From a virus, in the IMG/VR virus record IMGVR_UViG_3300030116_005215, positions 1-20,463 of that record: a DNA stretch of 20,463 nt. One strand, 5' to 3'. The translations under genes and the position numbers were made by a program. This document shows positions 8,208 to 15,376 of the stretch, one piece after another; positions within the stretch are counted from its first letter, which is position 1; every line of letters starts with the position of its first letter. The notes below the pieces were generated by a model. The model did not search any database. It saw nothing but the letters and a program-made list of their open reading frames with translations, and had not been told where the DNA came from.

Positions 8208-11033
8208 TTATGAAGCTTTTGCATCTTCTTTTATTGGTGTGTTAGCTAATCCTACACCTACACCGTCCATGAGTTTATGATACTTTAACTCATAGCATCG
8301 AGCCATACCACTTGGAATTGTTGACCCTTGACCTATGTACATACGTTTGTTTGGTTCTCCATTTGGTTGTAATACAAGATACCCTGCGTTGTCTAATTCA
8401 TCACGCATTGCTCCTGCGGTAACAGAGTTTTCTTTGCACCAATCAGATAAAGATTTAACTGTTATAAATGCTTTTTTATCCTCAGTACATAAACGCCCTG
8501 CGGGTACAGTACGTAGTGGCATTGAAGTATCTTCTTTGCTTGTGTTTGCAGAGCCAAGTCGCTTAGTAACGATGAGTCGTCCGTGTAATGTAGCGATAAA
8601 AGCCGCTAGATGTTCTTGGATACTAGTATTAACCTCGCGTCTACTTTCTCTAAGTTTTAATACTTGAGCTGTTGCCCATTTACTCATTGCGTTTACATTA
8701 AATGAAATTAGACCAATTTTTTCTGCAATTTTTCCTGCAACTAAAGCTGTTACAATCGTGTCGCGGTAGAAACGTTCTTTGTTGTCGTCTTCTGATTGTG
8801 GGTTAAACTTGCTACGTGCAGCTATTAGCTGACGACGTACCCAATCACGATGTTTAATAACAAATCGAATATAAGGAAGACATGCTTCTCCATACACGTT
8901 ATCCATATGGTTTTCTACAAATGATTGGCTAACATCAGGAAAAGTATCTTTAACATATCCTTCGGCTAGTGGAACTTCAAAAAATCTTAGTTGAGTAGCT
9001 TCTACTTTATACCCTGCAGGTAACTTGGCTATAGATTCCAAAATTGAGTCATTGGAGGTGATAAAAGAATTTTTGAACCATTGACCACCTACTGTAGCAA
9101 ACCGACCGCTAGAAGACAGTCTTTCTTTGTCTCTGCCGTTTGCAAGGGCGTAACCTGTACGTGTAAGTTCTTCCGACGTTCTACCAGAAAACTCGTCAAG
9201 GAGTAGAGGAACCGAACCCATAATAGCAATTCGTTTGATTACGGCATTAAGTGTAGAACCTTGATCGCCAGTTTGTCTTTCCATGTATTCAGGTTTACCA
9301 TAAAAACCACATGCAATTTTTGCCGCCGTTGATTTACCTGTACCTCCATGACCCGTAAAAGCAAGCGGGAGTCCGTGCCAGTTTGACGAACCCATTAACT
9401 CGACAAGGATTGACCCCATCGAATGGCATAATGCAAACTGAAACGGCTCCGCTCCCTCCCTATTATAAAGCACGTCGATGTTGGAAATCCATTCTTCAAG
9501 CGTACCTTTACGACCAAAATTTACTGCTACATCTGTTGGTACATTTGGATCACATAAGACTTCGTGCGATCCTTTTTCTGTAATCATCTTAGTACCTATA
9601 ACAAAACCTTTACGGTCTTCTGTCCAACCAAACTGCCCATAGGTTTTTGTTTCGACGCGATATTTTTGTAGTGTTTCAATTAATGTTTCAGCAAATTCTG
9701 CCATATCATTCCTCGCGTTTCTTGTTCTTGTTAAAAATACTTCGTGGCTTGAAAGAGTTTCAGACATTTGAGTAGGTGAAGCTAACTCTGAGGTTGGCAT
9801 AAAAAACTCTCTCCATTGACCATTTTTTTCTTTTGCTTTCCAATGAATAACCCAAGTTCCTTCGCTATCTCTAATACGATTAATAGGATAAACAAATGAT
9901 TTACAAAAAGGTTTCCACGATATTGCTCCGTCGTCGTCAGTATAGGCCCTGGAAAGAGCAACGCCGTTCCACCTATACAATTTACTGTTCCAGTAAGGTA
10001 TAGTCTGCCCTTCAATCACTGTCGCGTTACTGGTTTGTTGACCGTCATCGTCGTCGTCACCCGCTGCGGCCGACTCCTGCTCGACGGTAGGTTCAATTTC
10101 AGGTGGGCAAAAACCTTTGCTCCTTGCACCATCAATCATTTTTTGAACTTCAGCACGAGTATCTTCTTCAGAGTACCCTTCAAGTATAAGTTCTTTTGCT
10201 AGTCCGTGTATTTCTGCGTCGGTATTACCTTTTGTAACCCATGAAGCTACTAGTTTAAGCATATTATTATGCCATTCGACGCCACTAAGGACAGCTTCAC
10301 GTGTTTCATTACGGTCTAATTTATCTCCATACTCAACAAAATCTCCAAACCCACCTTTTTTAATGGCTCTTTGAATATTGTTTTCTTGTATAAAAGACAG
10401 CATAGTAGCTCGTAAATGTTCAACTGAGTAACGCTTTCCTTGTTTAAGAAGAACTACAGGTCTAGGCGGATTATATTTTTTGTTGTGCGTACCTACAGGT
10501 CTCAAAACACGTGCTGAATCTAAGTCTACAGCTCGATCTATTTTCATCTCAAGAAAAGTTGTAATATCTCGTTTTAACGTAGATAATTCTAACCAAGTTG
10601 CTTTGTCTACTTCTTCATCTAAGTGAAAGTAAGTGTGGTAGCCCCCTCCGCTATCAACAACCGTTGGCGTTAGTCGTAGTGCCTGGGCTAGTTTAGCAAC
10701 GTCGGCGATTGCTTCTTTTTTGTCTTTGTATTTTTTGGGCTCATTAGGATTAACGTCATAATCATCGTAAAGAGCTTTACACCATTTGACGTTATCTTGT
10801 GTACGTATTCTGTACTTATCCTCTTTGTCTTTGTACCAATCACCAAACGAATTAATGGCGACGTAAACTTCTTTGGTTTCGTCCAATTTAACAGCTTCAG
10901 CCGCAGCTTCAGAAACTGTTGCGAATTTTCTATTTTTCCACCAAAATCTACCATAATCGTTTGCCTCTGGAACACCTAAGACAGTATGCCCTTTCGAGGG
11001 CAATAGCCACTCGAAGAACTCTAAGGTGTGCAT
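8208..11033 (-). CDS. Primase-helicase: archaeo-eukaryotic-type primase fused to DUF927-like helicase
   Basis: A replicative protein of about 941 residues that would make primers and unwind DNA at the phage fork. The N-terminal half carries archaeo-eukaryotic primase motifs: metal-binding DDYD at about 90-93, SGGGYH at 128-133, and DLDSARVLRPVGT with its acidic residues near 170-172. An acidic linker (five Asp in a row near 326-330) leads to a P-loop ATPase: Walker A GHGGTGKST at 561-569, Walker B LLLDE near 611-614, sensor-like TSND near 659-662 and a candidate arginine finger near 683. The longest frame starts at 11045, but that ATG is part of ATGGAGG, which is itself the ribosome site. The ATG at 11033 lies 5 bases after GGAGG and is preferred; 11036 is also possible. 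It is the last gene of the - strand module, following the ssDNA-binding protein. Confidence 0.85.
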   Translation of the reverse strand: MHTLEFFEWLLPSKGHTVLGVPEANDYGRFWWKNRKFATVSEAAAEAVKLDETKEVYVAINSFGDWYKDKEDKYRIRTQDNVKWCKALYDDYDVNPNEPKKYKDKKEAIADVAKLAQALRLTPTVVDSGGGYHTYFHLDEEVDKATWLELSTLKRDITTFLEMKIDRAVDLDSARVLRPVGTHNKKYNPPRPVVLLKQGKRYSVEHLRATMLSFIQENNIQRAIKKGGFGDFVEYGDKLDRNETREAVLSGVEWHNNMLKLVASWVTKGNTDAEIHGLAKELILEGYSEEDTRAEVQKMIDGARSKGFCPPEIEPTVEQESAAAGDDDDDGQQTSNATVIEGQTIPYWNSKLYRWNGVALSRAYTDDDGAISWKPFCKSFVYPINRIRDSEGTWVIHWKAKEKNGQWREFFMPTSELASPTQMSETLSSHEVFLTRTRNARNDMAEFAETLIETLQKYRVETKTYGQFGWTEDRKGFVIGTKMITEKGSHEVLCDPNVPTDVAVNFGRKGTLEEWISNIDVLYNREGAEPFQFALCHSMGSILVELMGSSNWHGLPLAFTGHGGTGKSTAAKIACGFYGKPEYMERQTGDQGSTLNAVIKRIAIMGSVPLLLDEFSGRTSEELTRTGYALANGRDKERLSSSGRFATVGGQWFKNSFITSNDSILESIAKLPAGYKVEATQLRFFEVPLAEGYVKDTFPDVSQSFVENHMDNVYGEACLPYIRFVIKHRDWVRRQLIAARSKFNPQSEDDNKERFYRDTIVTALVAGKIAEKIGLISFNVNAMSKWATAQVLKLRESRREVNTSIQEHLAAFIATLHGRLIVTKRLGSANTSKEDTSMPLRTVPAGRLCTEDKKAFITVKSLSDWCKENSVTAGAMRDELDNAGYLVLQPNGEPNKRMYIGQGSTIPSGMARCYELKYHKLMDGVGVGLANTPIKEDAKAS

Positions 11034-11038
11034 CATTA

Positions 11039-11043
11039 CCTCC
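11039..11043 (-). promoter_or_regulatory. Ribosome binding site GGAGG deciding the primase-helicase start
   Basis: GGAGG on the - strand overlaps the first in-frame ATG (11045) and lies 2 and 5 bases before the ATG codons at 11036 and 11033. Initiation at 11045 would have no ribosome site of its own, so one of the two downstream codons is the likely start. Confidence 0.7.
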
Positions 11044-11070
11044 ATAATGTGTTAATGCTTTAGCAAATAG

Positions 11071-11095
11071 GGTAGCCGAATTTGCTTCGGCTACC
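11071..11095 (-). other. Strong hairpin between ssDNA-binding protein and primase-helicase genes
   Basis: GGTAGCCGAA (11071-11080) pairs perfectly with TTCGGCTACC (11086-11095) around a 5-base loop. On the - strand it is followed by CTATTTGC, which is too poor in T for a full intrinsic terminator. A 14-bp perfect palindrome, TTAATTTAAATTAA (11104-11117), overlaps the stop codon of the upstream gene. The hairpin may be a weak attenuator or RNA-processing site that keeps ssDNA-binding protein output above that of the primase-helicase. That role is inferred. Confidence 0.6.
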
Positions 11096-11113
11096 TAGGA
11101 CTTTTAATTTAAA

Positions 11114-11872
11114 TTAAGCGTCTTCAAACTCTAAGTTATCTAATGCTTCATCAATGTCGTTATAGTCTTCGACATTTTTAGCTTCGTTTTTCGGTTTTGC
11201 CTTATCCGTTGGCTTAGACTTTTTTGGCTCTTCATATGTACCATCAAAGCCTTGACCTGATTTTTCAGGTGCTTTAGCCGCTTCTTCAGATACAGTTTCA
11301 AAACCCGTAGCAAAACCTTCAGATTTAGTCCACCCGCCCTCAACAGCGTCAAACGCAGATTTCTTTCTTAGTTCGGCTAAATCAATAACCTGTACTTGAC
11401 GTAAACGTAGGCTCACTCCCGATCCATCTAAGCGTGACGGATCATACACAACGAATGTTACAAGTACATTTATTTTAGACCCCGTCGTTAGCATGAAGTC
11501 CTTTGGCAACTCATTGTTGCTTGCATCAAATTGAGCAACAGATGTAGGTTCGTTATTAAACGCACCTTTGAGTTTAGTTTTAGCTATGTAAGATCCATTT
11601 TCGTCGACTTCAAAAACTTCATCATGCGAAGGAAATGCAGGCCATTTGTCCTGCTTGTTACCTGCATAAGTTTTTTTCATAGCGTTGTACAAAGGAACAG
11701 CTTGCTCTTTTGTTAGGGCAAGATTTAAGGTGTATTCCGCACCGTCGTCAGTTGGAGCACAAGCAATACGTTCTTGCTTATCTCCTTTTTTAACAAACTT
11801 ATAAGTTTGATTTAGTCTAGGCCAGAGCGCGGTCGCTCCAGTGACAATGTAGGTGGCATTTTTATCAGCCAT
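11114..11872 (-). CDS. Phage single-stranded DNA-binding protein
   Basis: A 252-residue protein that would coat single-stranded DNA during phage replication and recombination. The central region has the beta-rich pattern of phage OB-fold ssDNA-binding proteins. It includes a glycine-rich, valine-rich strand near 130-145 (TGSKINVLVTFVVYD) followed by VSLRLRQVQVIDL near 153-165 and FDAVEGGW, a signature I recognise from phage ssDNA-binding proteins. The C-terminus, after a Lys/Pro-rich linker, is strongly acidic (about 235-252, ending LEFEDA), as expected for a tail that recruits polymerase or helicase partners. AGGAG lies 7 bases before the ATG. It sits between the 171-aa Cys4 gene and the primase-helicase. 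The family is assigned by pattern, not by search. Confidence 0.75.
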   Translation of the reverse strand: MADKNATYIVTGATALWPRLNQTYKFVKKGDKQERIACAPTDDGAEYTLNLALTKEQAVPLYNAMKKTYAGNKQDKWPAFPSHDEVFEVDENGSYIAKTKLKGAFNNEPTSVAQFDASNNELPKDFMLTTGSKINVLVTFVVYDPSRLDGSGVSLRLRQVQVIDLAELRKKSAFDAVEGGWTKSEGFATGFETVSEEAAKAPEKSGQGFDGTYEEPKKSKPTDKAKPKNEAKNVEDYNDIDEALDNLEFEDA

Positions 11873-11893
11873 TAGCAGTCTCCTATTTTAGTT

Positions 11894-12409
11894 TTAGTGA
11901 ATGTAACCATCTGTTTTCTCGAATTGTGGTCGAGGGCTAGCAGACAGACTTTTAATTGCCATAAGCTCATTGTTTTCTAAAAAACGAACGACCTTAAAGA
12001 CAAGGAGGTTAAAGTTTTCTTTTGGTTGCGACGTTATAAAAGTAACAACACCTTTTAAACCATAACCTCTGCTCGATAACGACTTCTCATATGCTCTAAA
12101 AGATTTTAAAGAAGTCGAAGGTACACGCAACAGAGCATAATTAGGTTCGTCAAGTACAAGTAATTTAAGTGTAGCATACTCAGTACAAGCTCTTGCACGT
12201 TTTCCGTTGGGTGTAATTCTTGAACCCCAAGAACTTTGGGGGCATACGGCACATTGTTTTGCTTGTGGTGCAGAAATCTTTTCTGAGGGAGTTATCCCAT
12301 CTGCAGAAGCACAAATAATTTTTTCATCGTCTGAATAGTATGCTCTCATTCTATCCATTGAATGTACAATAACTGCTTCTACTGGAGGTTCTGCAATTTC
12401 AAGCATCAT
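11894..12409 (-). CDS. Conserved phage protein with four-Cys motif (171 aa)
   Basis: Function unknown. Cys residues at 33, 53, 56 and 75 (CAVC at 53-56, then RARAC) could bind zinc. The core, CPQSSWGS then NGKRARAC and VPSTSLKSFRAYEKSL near 96-111, resembles a recurrent but unnamed protein of phage replication modules. There is no signal peptide or membrane segment. The first ATG overlaps the stop of the 138-aa gene by four bases (ATGA); a second ATG follows directly at 12406. The weak AGGCG ahead of it suggests translational coupling. Its place just upstream of the ssDNA-binding protein suggests an accessory role in replication or recombination, by context only. Confidence 0.75.
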   Translation of the reverse strand: MMLEIAEPPVEAVIVHSMDRMRAYYSDDEKIICASADGITPSEKISAPQAKQCAVCPQSSWGSRITPNGKRARACTEYATLKLLVLDEPNYALLRVPSTSLKSFRAYEKSLSSRGYGLKGVVTFITSQPKENFNLLVFKVVRFLENNELMAIKSLSASPRPQFEKTDGYIH

Positions 12410-12822
12410 TTACGCCTAAAGTTAACAACTTGGGTTTCACTATATTTTGTGCCAGGAACAAGTTCACCATGTACTTCTGCGTACTCTTGGCAATTCTTTT
12501 TACTTGCACGTTTGTCTAGTAATTCCCATGCTTCATTTTTTATAATGTGTCCCATAAATGTATCAGGGTCATCAACTGTTACAGATGATCGTGTAGACCT
12601 ATAAGCAGTACCGTGTTCACGTGAAGACACGTTATCAATACCACGTTCATTAAACCTACGTAGAAACTCAACTTCAATTCCGTTTTGTTTCTCTTTATCA
12701 TTTGCGTCGTCAGCTTCGTACGCTGCCTTTCTTTGCGCGCGTCTATCTCTTAAACCGATAAATAGTTTTAGTAATGACGCATCATCAAGCTCCGGCACTT
12801 TCAATTTCGCCTGCATATTCAT
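12406..12822 (-). CDS. Conserved phage protein of unknown function (138 aa)
   Basis: Function unknown. The arrangement is one I recognise from many phages and integrated elements. A helical, charged N-terminal half contains LLKLFIGLRDRRAQRKAAYE and EFLRRFNERGI. A stretch like GTAYRSTRSSVTVDDPDTF follows near 70-90, then WELLDKRASKK and a C-terminal ELVPGTKYSETQVVNFRR. There is no catalytic motif that I can name. GGAG lies 7 bases before the ATG at 12822, which supports this start. The start lies inside the preceding HTH gene (38-base overlap), and the stop overlaps the 171-aa gene by four bases, so the three are co-translated. Confidence 0.75.
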   Translation of the reverse strand: MNMQAKLKVPELDDASLLKLFIGLRDRRAQRKAAYEADDANDKEKQNGIEVEFLRRFNERGIDNVSSREHGTAYRSTRSSVTVDDPDTFMGHIIKNEAWELLDKRASKKNCQEYAEVHGELVPGTKYSETQVVNFRRK

Positions 12823-13003
12823 GCTTACTCTCCTTCTTTTTTATTGTTAGCCATCTATTGATGTCATTTTCGTCCCATCTAAGAATTTTTTGAGAGACTT
12901 TAATGGGAGCGGGAAAACTAGCCTCTCGTCTTCTTAATTGATGCAACGCACCTTTAGAGAGACCCAGTTTTTCAGATAGTTGTGCTGTGTCTAAAAGATT
13001 CAT
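12785..13003 (-). CDS. AlpA/MerR-type helix-turn-helix DNA-binding protein (72 aa)
   Basis: A small regulator or excisionase-like protein. Residues about 5-27 (LDTAQLSEKLGLSKGALHQL) form a typical MerR-like helix-turn-helix. They are followed by the RREASFPAPIKVS segment and the RWDENDINRWL wing near 42-52 that marks AlpA and HTH_17 proteins. The basic tail after residue 53 is probably disordered. AGGTG lies 4 bases before the ATG. It is the first gene after promoter-like site 1, whose dyad begins about 20 bases upstream, so autoregulation through that dyad is a reasonable guess. An excisionase role is an alternative, but no integrase or att site is visible here. Confidence 0.8.
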   Translation of the reverse strand: MNLLDTAQLSEKLGLSKGALHQLRRREASFPAPIKVSQKILRWDENDINRWLTIKKKESKHEYAGEIESAGA

Positions 13004-13019
13004 GGTTCACCTATTTTAA

Positions 13020-13047
13020 ATTATATGTGTTAACATGTAAACACATA
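13020..13047 (-). promoter_or_regulatory. Promoter-like site 1: dyad operator plus TATAAT box
   Basis: Arms TATGTGTT (13024-13031) and AACACATA (13040-13047) flank an 8-base centre containing ACATGT; 11 of 12 pairs match across 24 bp. On the - strand, ATGTGTTTACATGT (13046-13033) is followed after 7 bases by TATAAT (13025-13020). The same 14-mer and spacing occur at 16229-16260. No good -35 hexamer sits at the usual distance. If TATAAT is the -10 box the leader would be only about 10 bases, so the site may instead be an operator. Confidence 0.5.
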
Positions 13048-13048
13048 A

Positions 13049-13067
13049 ACGTATATTCTTTATACGT
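13049..13067 (-). repeat. Short inverted repeat after the helicase stop
   Basis: ACGTATA (13049-13055) and TATACGT (13061-13067) enclose 5 bases. The outer arm touches the stop codon of the SNF2 helicase gene. The stem is short and A+T-rich and no real T-tract follows on the - strand, so it is a weak terminator at best. It lies next to the dyad of promoter-like site 1. Confidence 0.45.
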
Positions 13068-14638
13068 CAAGCAATAAGTTTTTCACGATTAGCTTTTATT
13101 TCATCAAGTAACGCACCTTGCAGTCGTTGTTTCTTCTGCAAGCGGCTGTATATTCGATGTTCAACTGGCGAACCTTCTAATAGAATAATAAAGTTATTCA
13201 TCTTTTGCCCAGGTCGGTTGATACGACCGTTGGCTTGTTCAAATACTTCATTACTGGTTACACAACTATACCATATTATTGTACTCGCGGCAGTTAATGT
13301 TAAACCGTGAGACATAGCCGCTGGTTGCGCGACTAACACTTTAGGGTCTTTTGTAGATTGAAACGCTTTAAATATTCTGTCTCGTTCTACTTTCTTTACC
13401 CCTCCATGAATAATTTCGACTGAAAAATCAGCACTAAGTTCTTCAGCAACCATGTTTACAGAAGATACATACGGAACAAATACTATGACTTTGCCCTCTG
13501 CTGATTCGATTATAGATTTTGTTTCTTCTATGCGTGGCGCAGTTGGTAGTGCCACTTCAGTGCCGTCATTGGCGTAGACGACGCCACAAGCTATCTGTAC
13601 TAGTTTACCCATTTTAACTGCTTCATTTACAGCAGTTATTTCTCCTTCGTCAGCTTCAGTACGTAGCTTAGTAACCATATCTTTGTACGCTTTATTTTGT
13701 TCACTTGTTAACTGCACAGATCGTGTTTCAAACATAACTGGAGGTAAGTCCAAACATTCATCACGTGTAAAACGCACTGCGGGTTGCATAACATTACGAA
13801 CAATATCGGTTGCTTCAGGTCTAGGAATCCATTGAAATTGTGTTAATTGTTTCATTACTTGGGATTTAAACCGACCAAAATAAGGGGGTACATTTTGTGG
13901 AGATACTAATCTACACTGCGCCCAAGCATCTGTTGGAGCATTAGGTGTTGGCGTTCCCGTCATTGCCCAACATGCGCGTGGTTCTGCGTGACGATTGACT
14001 ACAGTATTAATAGCTTTCCATTTCGTCGTACCTGCGTTGCGGGCGCACTGAGCTACTTCGTCGACGATAACTAAGTCTATATCTTTTCGGTTTTTAATGT
14101 GTGGTTCAATTATATTTACACCATCATGGTTAATAATATACACATCATAGTCTTGCTCAAGTAATTGTAACCGTTTTTTACGAGTACCATGCAGTACACC
14201 AAAGGTTAAATGGGGGAAATGGTTGAAGATTTCGTCGGCCCACGTACGTTCAAGCGTTGACAAGGGAGAAACTACTAACGCTTTGTTGAGTTGACCGACG
14301 CTTTTTAGGTAATCAAAAGCCCAAAGAGAAGCTAGTGATTTACCCGTACCAAGTTCGCTTAAGTTAAATGCACGTTTGTGAGTTGACAAAAAAGCCGCCG
14401 CTTCTTTCTGCGCTTGAAACGGTGTATATTGTCCTGACCATTTGTAATAAGTTCGTATTGGAGCAGGAGCATTAAAACCTAGATGTCGTAATGCAACTGT
14501 TTCACGTGTTTTGTGTGGAACAGCTACAAGAGGTTTTCCTCTAACACTGATTTGTTTGGCAGACGGTAGCACATTTAGTATACGTTCTGGATCTTTTATC
14601 TTCAAAATTAATGCTTGTTTGTCTTGCCATACTAACAT
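13067..14638 (-). CDS. SNF2-family superfamily 2 DNA helicase/translocase (523 aa)
   Basis: An ATP-driven DNA translocase, probably acting in replication restart, recombination or protein displacement. The motifs are in order: Q-like YTPFQAQKEA near 71-80, motif I SELGTGKS (94-101), motif Ia VVSPLSTLERTW (122-133), motif II VDEV (192-195), motif III MTGTPTPN (226-233), motif IV-V region VIVFVPY and QPAAMSHGLTLTAAS (438-452), and motif VI QANGRINRPGQ (468-478). The Walker B box is DEVA rather than DEAH, which occurs in phage members. Its length matches compact phage SNF2 proteins without accessory domains. The start lies 2 bases after the HNH stop, with AAGGG upstream. The operon places it directly after four nuclease or zinc-binding genes. 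Confidence 0.9.
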   Translation of the reverse strand: MLVWQDKQALILKIKDPERILNVLPSAKQISVRGKPLVAVPHKTRETVALRHLGFNAPAPIRTYYKWSGQYTPFQAQKEAAAFLSTHKRAFNLSELGTGKSLASLWAFDYLKSVGQLNKALVVSPLSTLERTWADEIFNHFPHLTFGVLHGTRKKRLQLLEQDYDVYIINHDGVNIIEPHIKNRKDIDLVIVDEVAQCARNAGTTKWKAINTVVNRHAEPRACWAMTGTPTPNAPTDAWAQCRLVSPQNVPPYFGRFKSQVMKQLTQFQWIPRPEATDIVRNVMQPAVRFTRDECLDLPPVMFETRSVQLTSEQNKAYKDMVTKLRTEADEGEITAVNEAVKMGKLVQIACGVVYANDGTEVALPTAPRIEETKSIIESAEGKVIVFVPYVSSVNMVAEELSADFSVEIIHGGVKKVERDRIFKAFQSTKDPKVLVAQPAAMSHGLTLTAASTIIWYSCVTSNEVFEQANGRINRPGQKMNNFIILLEGSPVEHRIYSRLQKKQRLQGALLDEIKANREKLIA

Positions 14639-14640
14639 TT

Positions 14641-14910
14641 TTACCCTTTCTTACTATACATAGATGGGTGCGTTTTACGCCAACCTTTATTTACTTTTGC
14701 ACTTACTATCTTTGTATTTGATTTTGCAGTACTGCCACCTTTATCAAGTGGTACTTTGTGATGAACGTGTGTACCATCACCTTTGGTAGCTCGTCCGTCG
14801 CGTAGCGCTTGGCGCCGCGCTTTGTTGTTGATGACGCGTTTTTTCTGAACACTAGGTTTTTTATTGTATTTGGCTTTTGTAGCTAATTCTTTTTTAGATG
14901 ACTTAGTCAT
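14641..14910 (-). CDS. Small HNH endonuclease-like protein (89 aa)
   Basis: A compact HNH-type nuclease candidate. The N-terminal half is very basic (about 5-40) and likely binds DNA. The core has HVHHKVPLDKGGS (48-60), with paired His 50-51, followed by N65 and N74 in a KSNTKIVSAKVNKG stretch, which fits the HNH pattern of metal-bound His and Asn. No Cys zinc knuckle is present. This layout (KGDG, then the His core, GGS, VSA) is common in short phage HNH proteins, so it may be functional rather than truncated. GAGGTG lies 4 bases before the ATG. Its start overlaps the end of the 59-aa Cys-rich gene by 8 bases. Confidence 0.75.
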   Translation of the reverse strand: MTKSSKKELATKAKYNKKPSVQKKRVINNKARRQALRDGRATKGDGTHVHHKVPLDKGGSTAKSNTKIVSAKVNKGWRKTHPSMYSKKG

Positions 14911-15082
14911 TTTCCACCTCTATGTTACAAGTTTTCTTTTCAACATAATAGTTATCTTTGGAAACTTCTTGAACTACAAGTCCTTGACAACAATCTTCTA
15001 TAACAGAATGGCATTGTGAACATTGTTCGTGTCCATGAACATAAATAGTTTTTGCTTCACACCCACATCTATTGCATCTCAT
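14903..15082 (-). CDS. Small Cys-rich (zinc-binding) protein, 59 aa
   Basis: A short gene filling what would otherwise be a 158-base gap. It begins MRCNRCGCEAK and carries CNRCGC (3-8), CSQC (21-24), a CC pair (31-32) and a late Cys at 52, with His 16, 18 and 25 between. This suggests one zinc-ribbon-like site. An excellent AAGGAG lies 6 bases before the ATG at 15082. The gene overlaps the end of the VRR-NUC gene by 14 bases and the start of the HNH gene by 8, as expected in this packed operon. I do not recognise a family. The combination of ribosome site, overlaps and Cys spacing makes it a credible real gene. Confidence 0.75.
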   Translation of the reverse strand: MRCNRCGCEAKTIYVHGHEQCSQCHSVIEDCCQGLVVQEVSKDNYYVEKKTCNIEVEND

Positions 15083-15374
15083 GTGTTACTCCTTCAATAA
15101 TTGTTTTGACTTGATCTACTGAGTCTACCACATATGCTAGTCCATTGGCACGTATTATCTCGTCAATTTCGCGTTGTTGATTTGGTGTGACGTTGTTGAT
15201 CTTGCCAGGGGCTTTCGTTTCAAACGCCATAAAACGACCATTAAAACACACAAGTATGTCAGGACAACCAGACCTACCCATGCCATTAGATACAGGCATA
15301 TAATACCAAGCGCCAATAGATTTAAGATATTCTTTAACCTTTTTCTTTACTTTTCCTTCGGGCGTTGTTGCCAT
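15069..15374 (-). CDS. VRR-NUC domain nuclease (101 aa)
   Basis: A single-domain nuclease of the VRR-NUC branch of the PD-(D/E)XK superfamily. Such proteins can cut branched DNA such as Holliday junctions. Key residues are visible: an N-terminal helix with Glu 6, SGCPDI with P38-D39, then FETK with E52 and K54, and a conserved QQ at 66-67. The length is typical of stand-alone phage members. The frame extends to a TTG at 15389, but the ATG at 15374 is preferred: GGGGTG lies 5 bases upstream and it starts 2 bases after the preceding stop. It lies between the Cas4/RecB-like nuclease and the 59-aa Cys-rich gene. Confidence 0.85.
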   Translation of the reverse strand: MATTPEGKVKKKVKEYLKSIGAWYYMPVSNGMGRSGCPDILVCFNGRFMAFETKAPGKINNVTPNQQREIDEIIRANGLAYVVDSVDQVKTIIEGVTHEMQ

Positions 15375-15376
15375 AT

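Noticed and set aside
8197-8280. Short + strand frame starting at TTG after GGAGG (27 codons)
   Set aside because: It is very short, lies mostly antisense to the end of the primase-helicase gene and has no recognisable content; the GGAGG is the loop of a hairpin.
8335-8667. 110-codon + strand frame opposite the primase-helicase gene
   Set aside because: It is antisense to a clear coding region, has no ribosome site I trust and no protein motif.
11071-11095. Intrinsic terminator on the - strand
   Set aside because: The stem is strong, but the following bases are too poor in T, so I list it as a hairpin of uncertain role.
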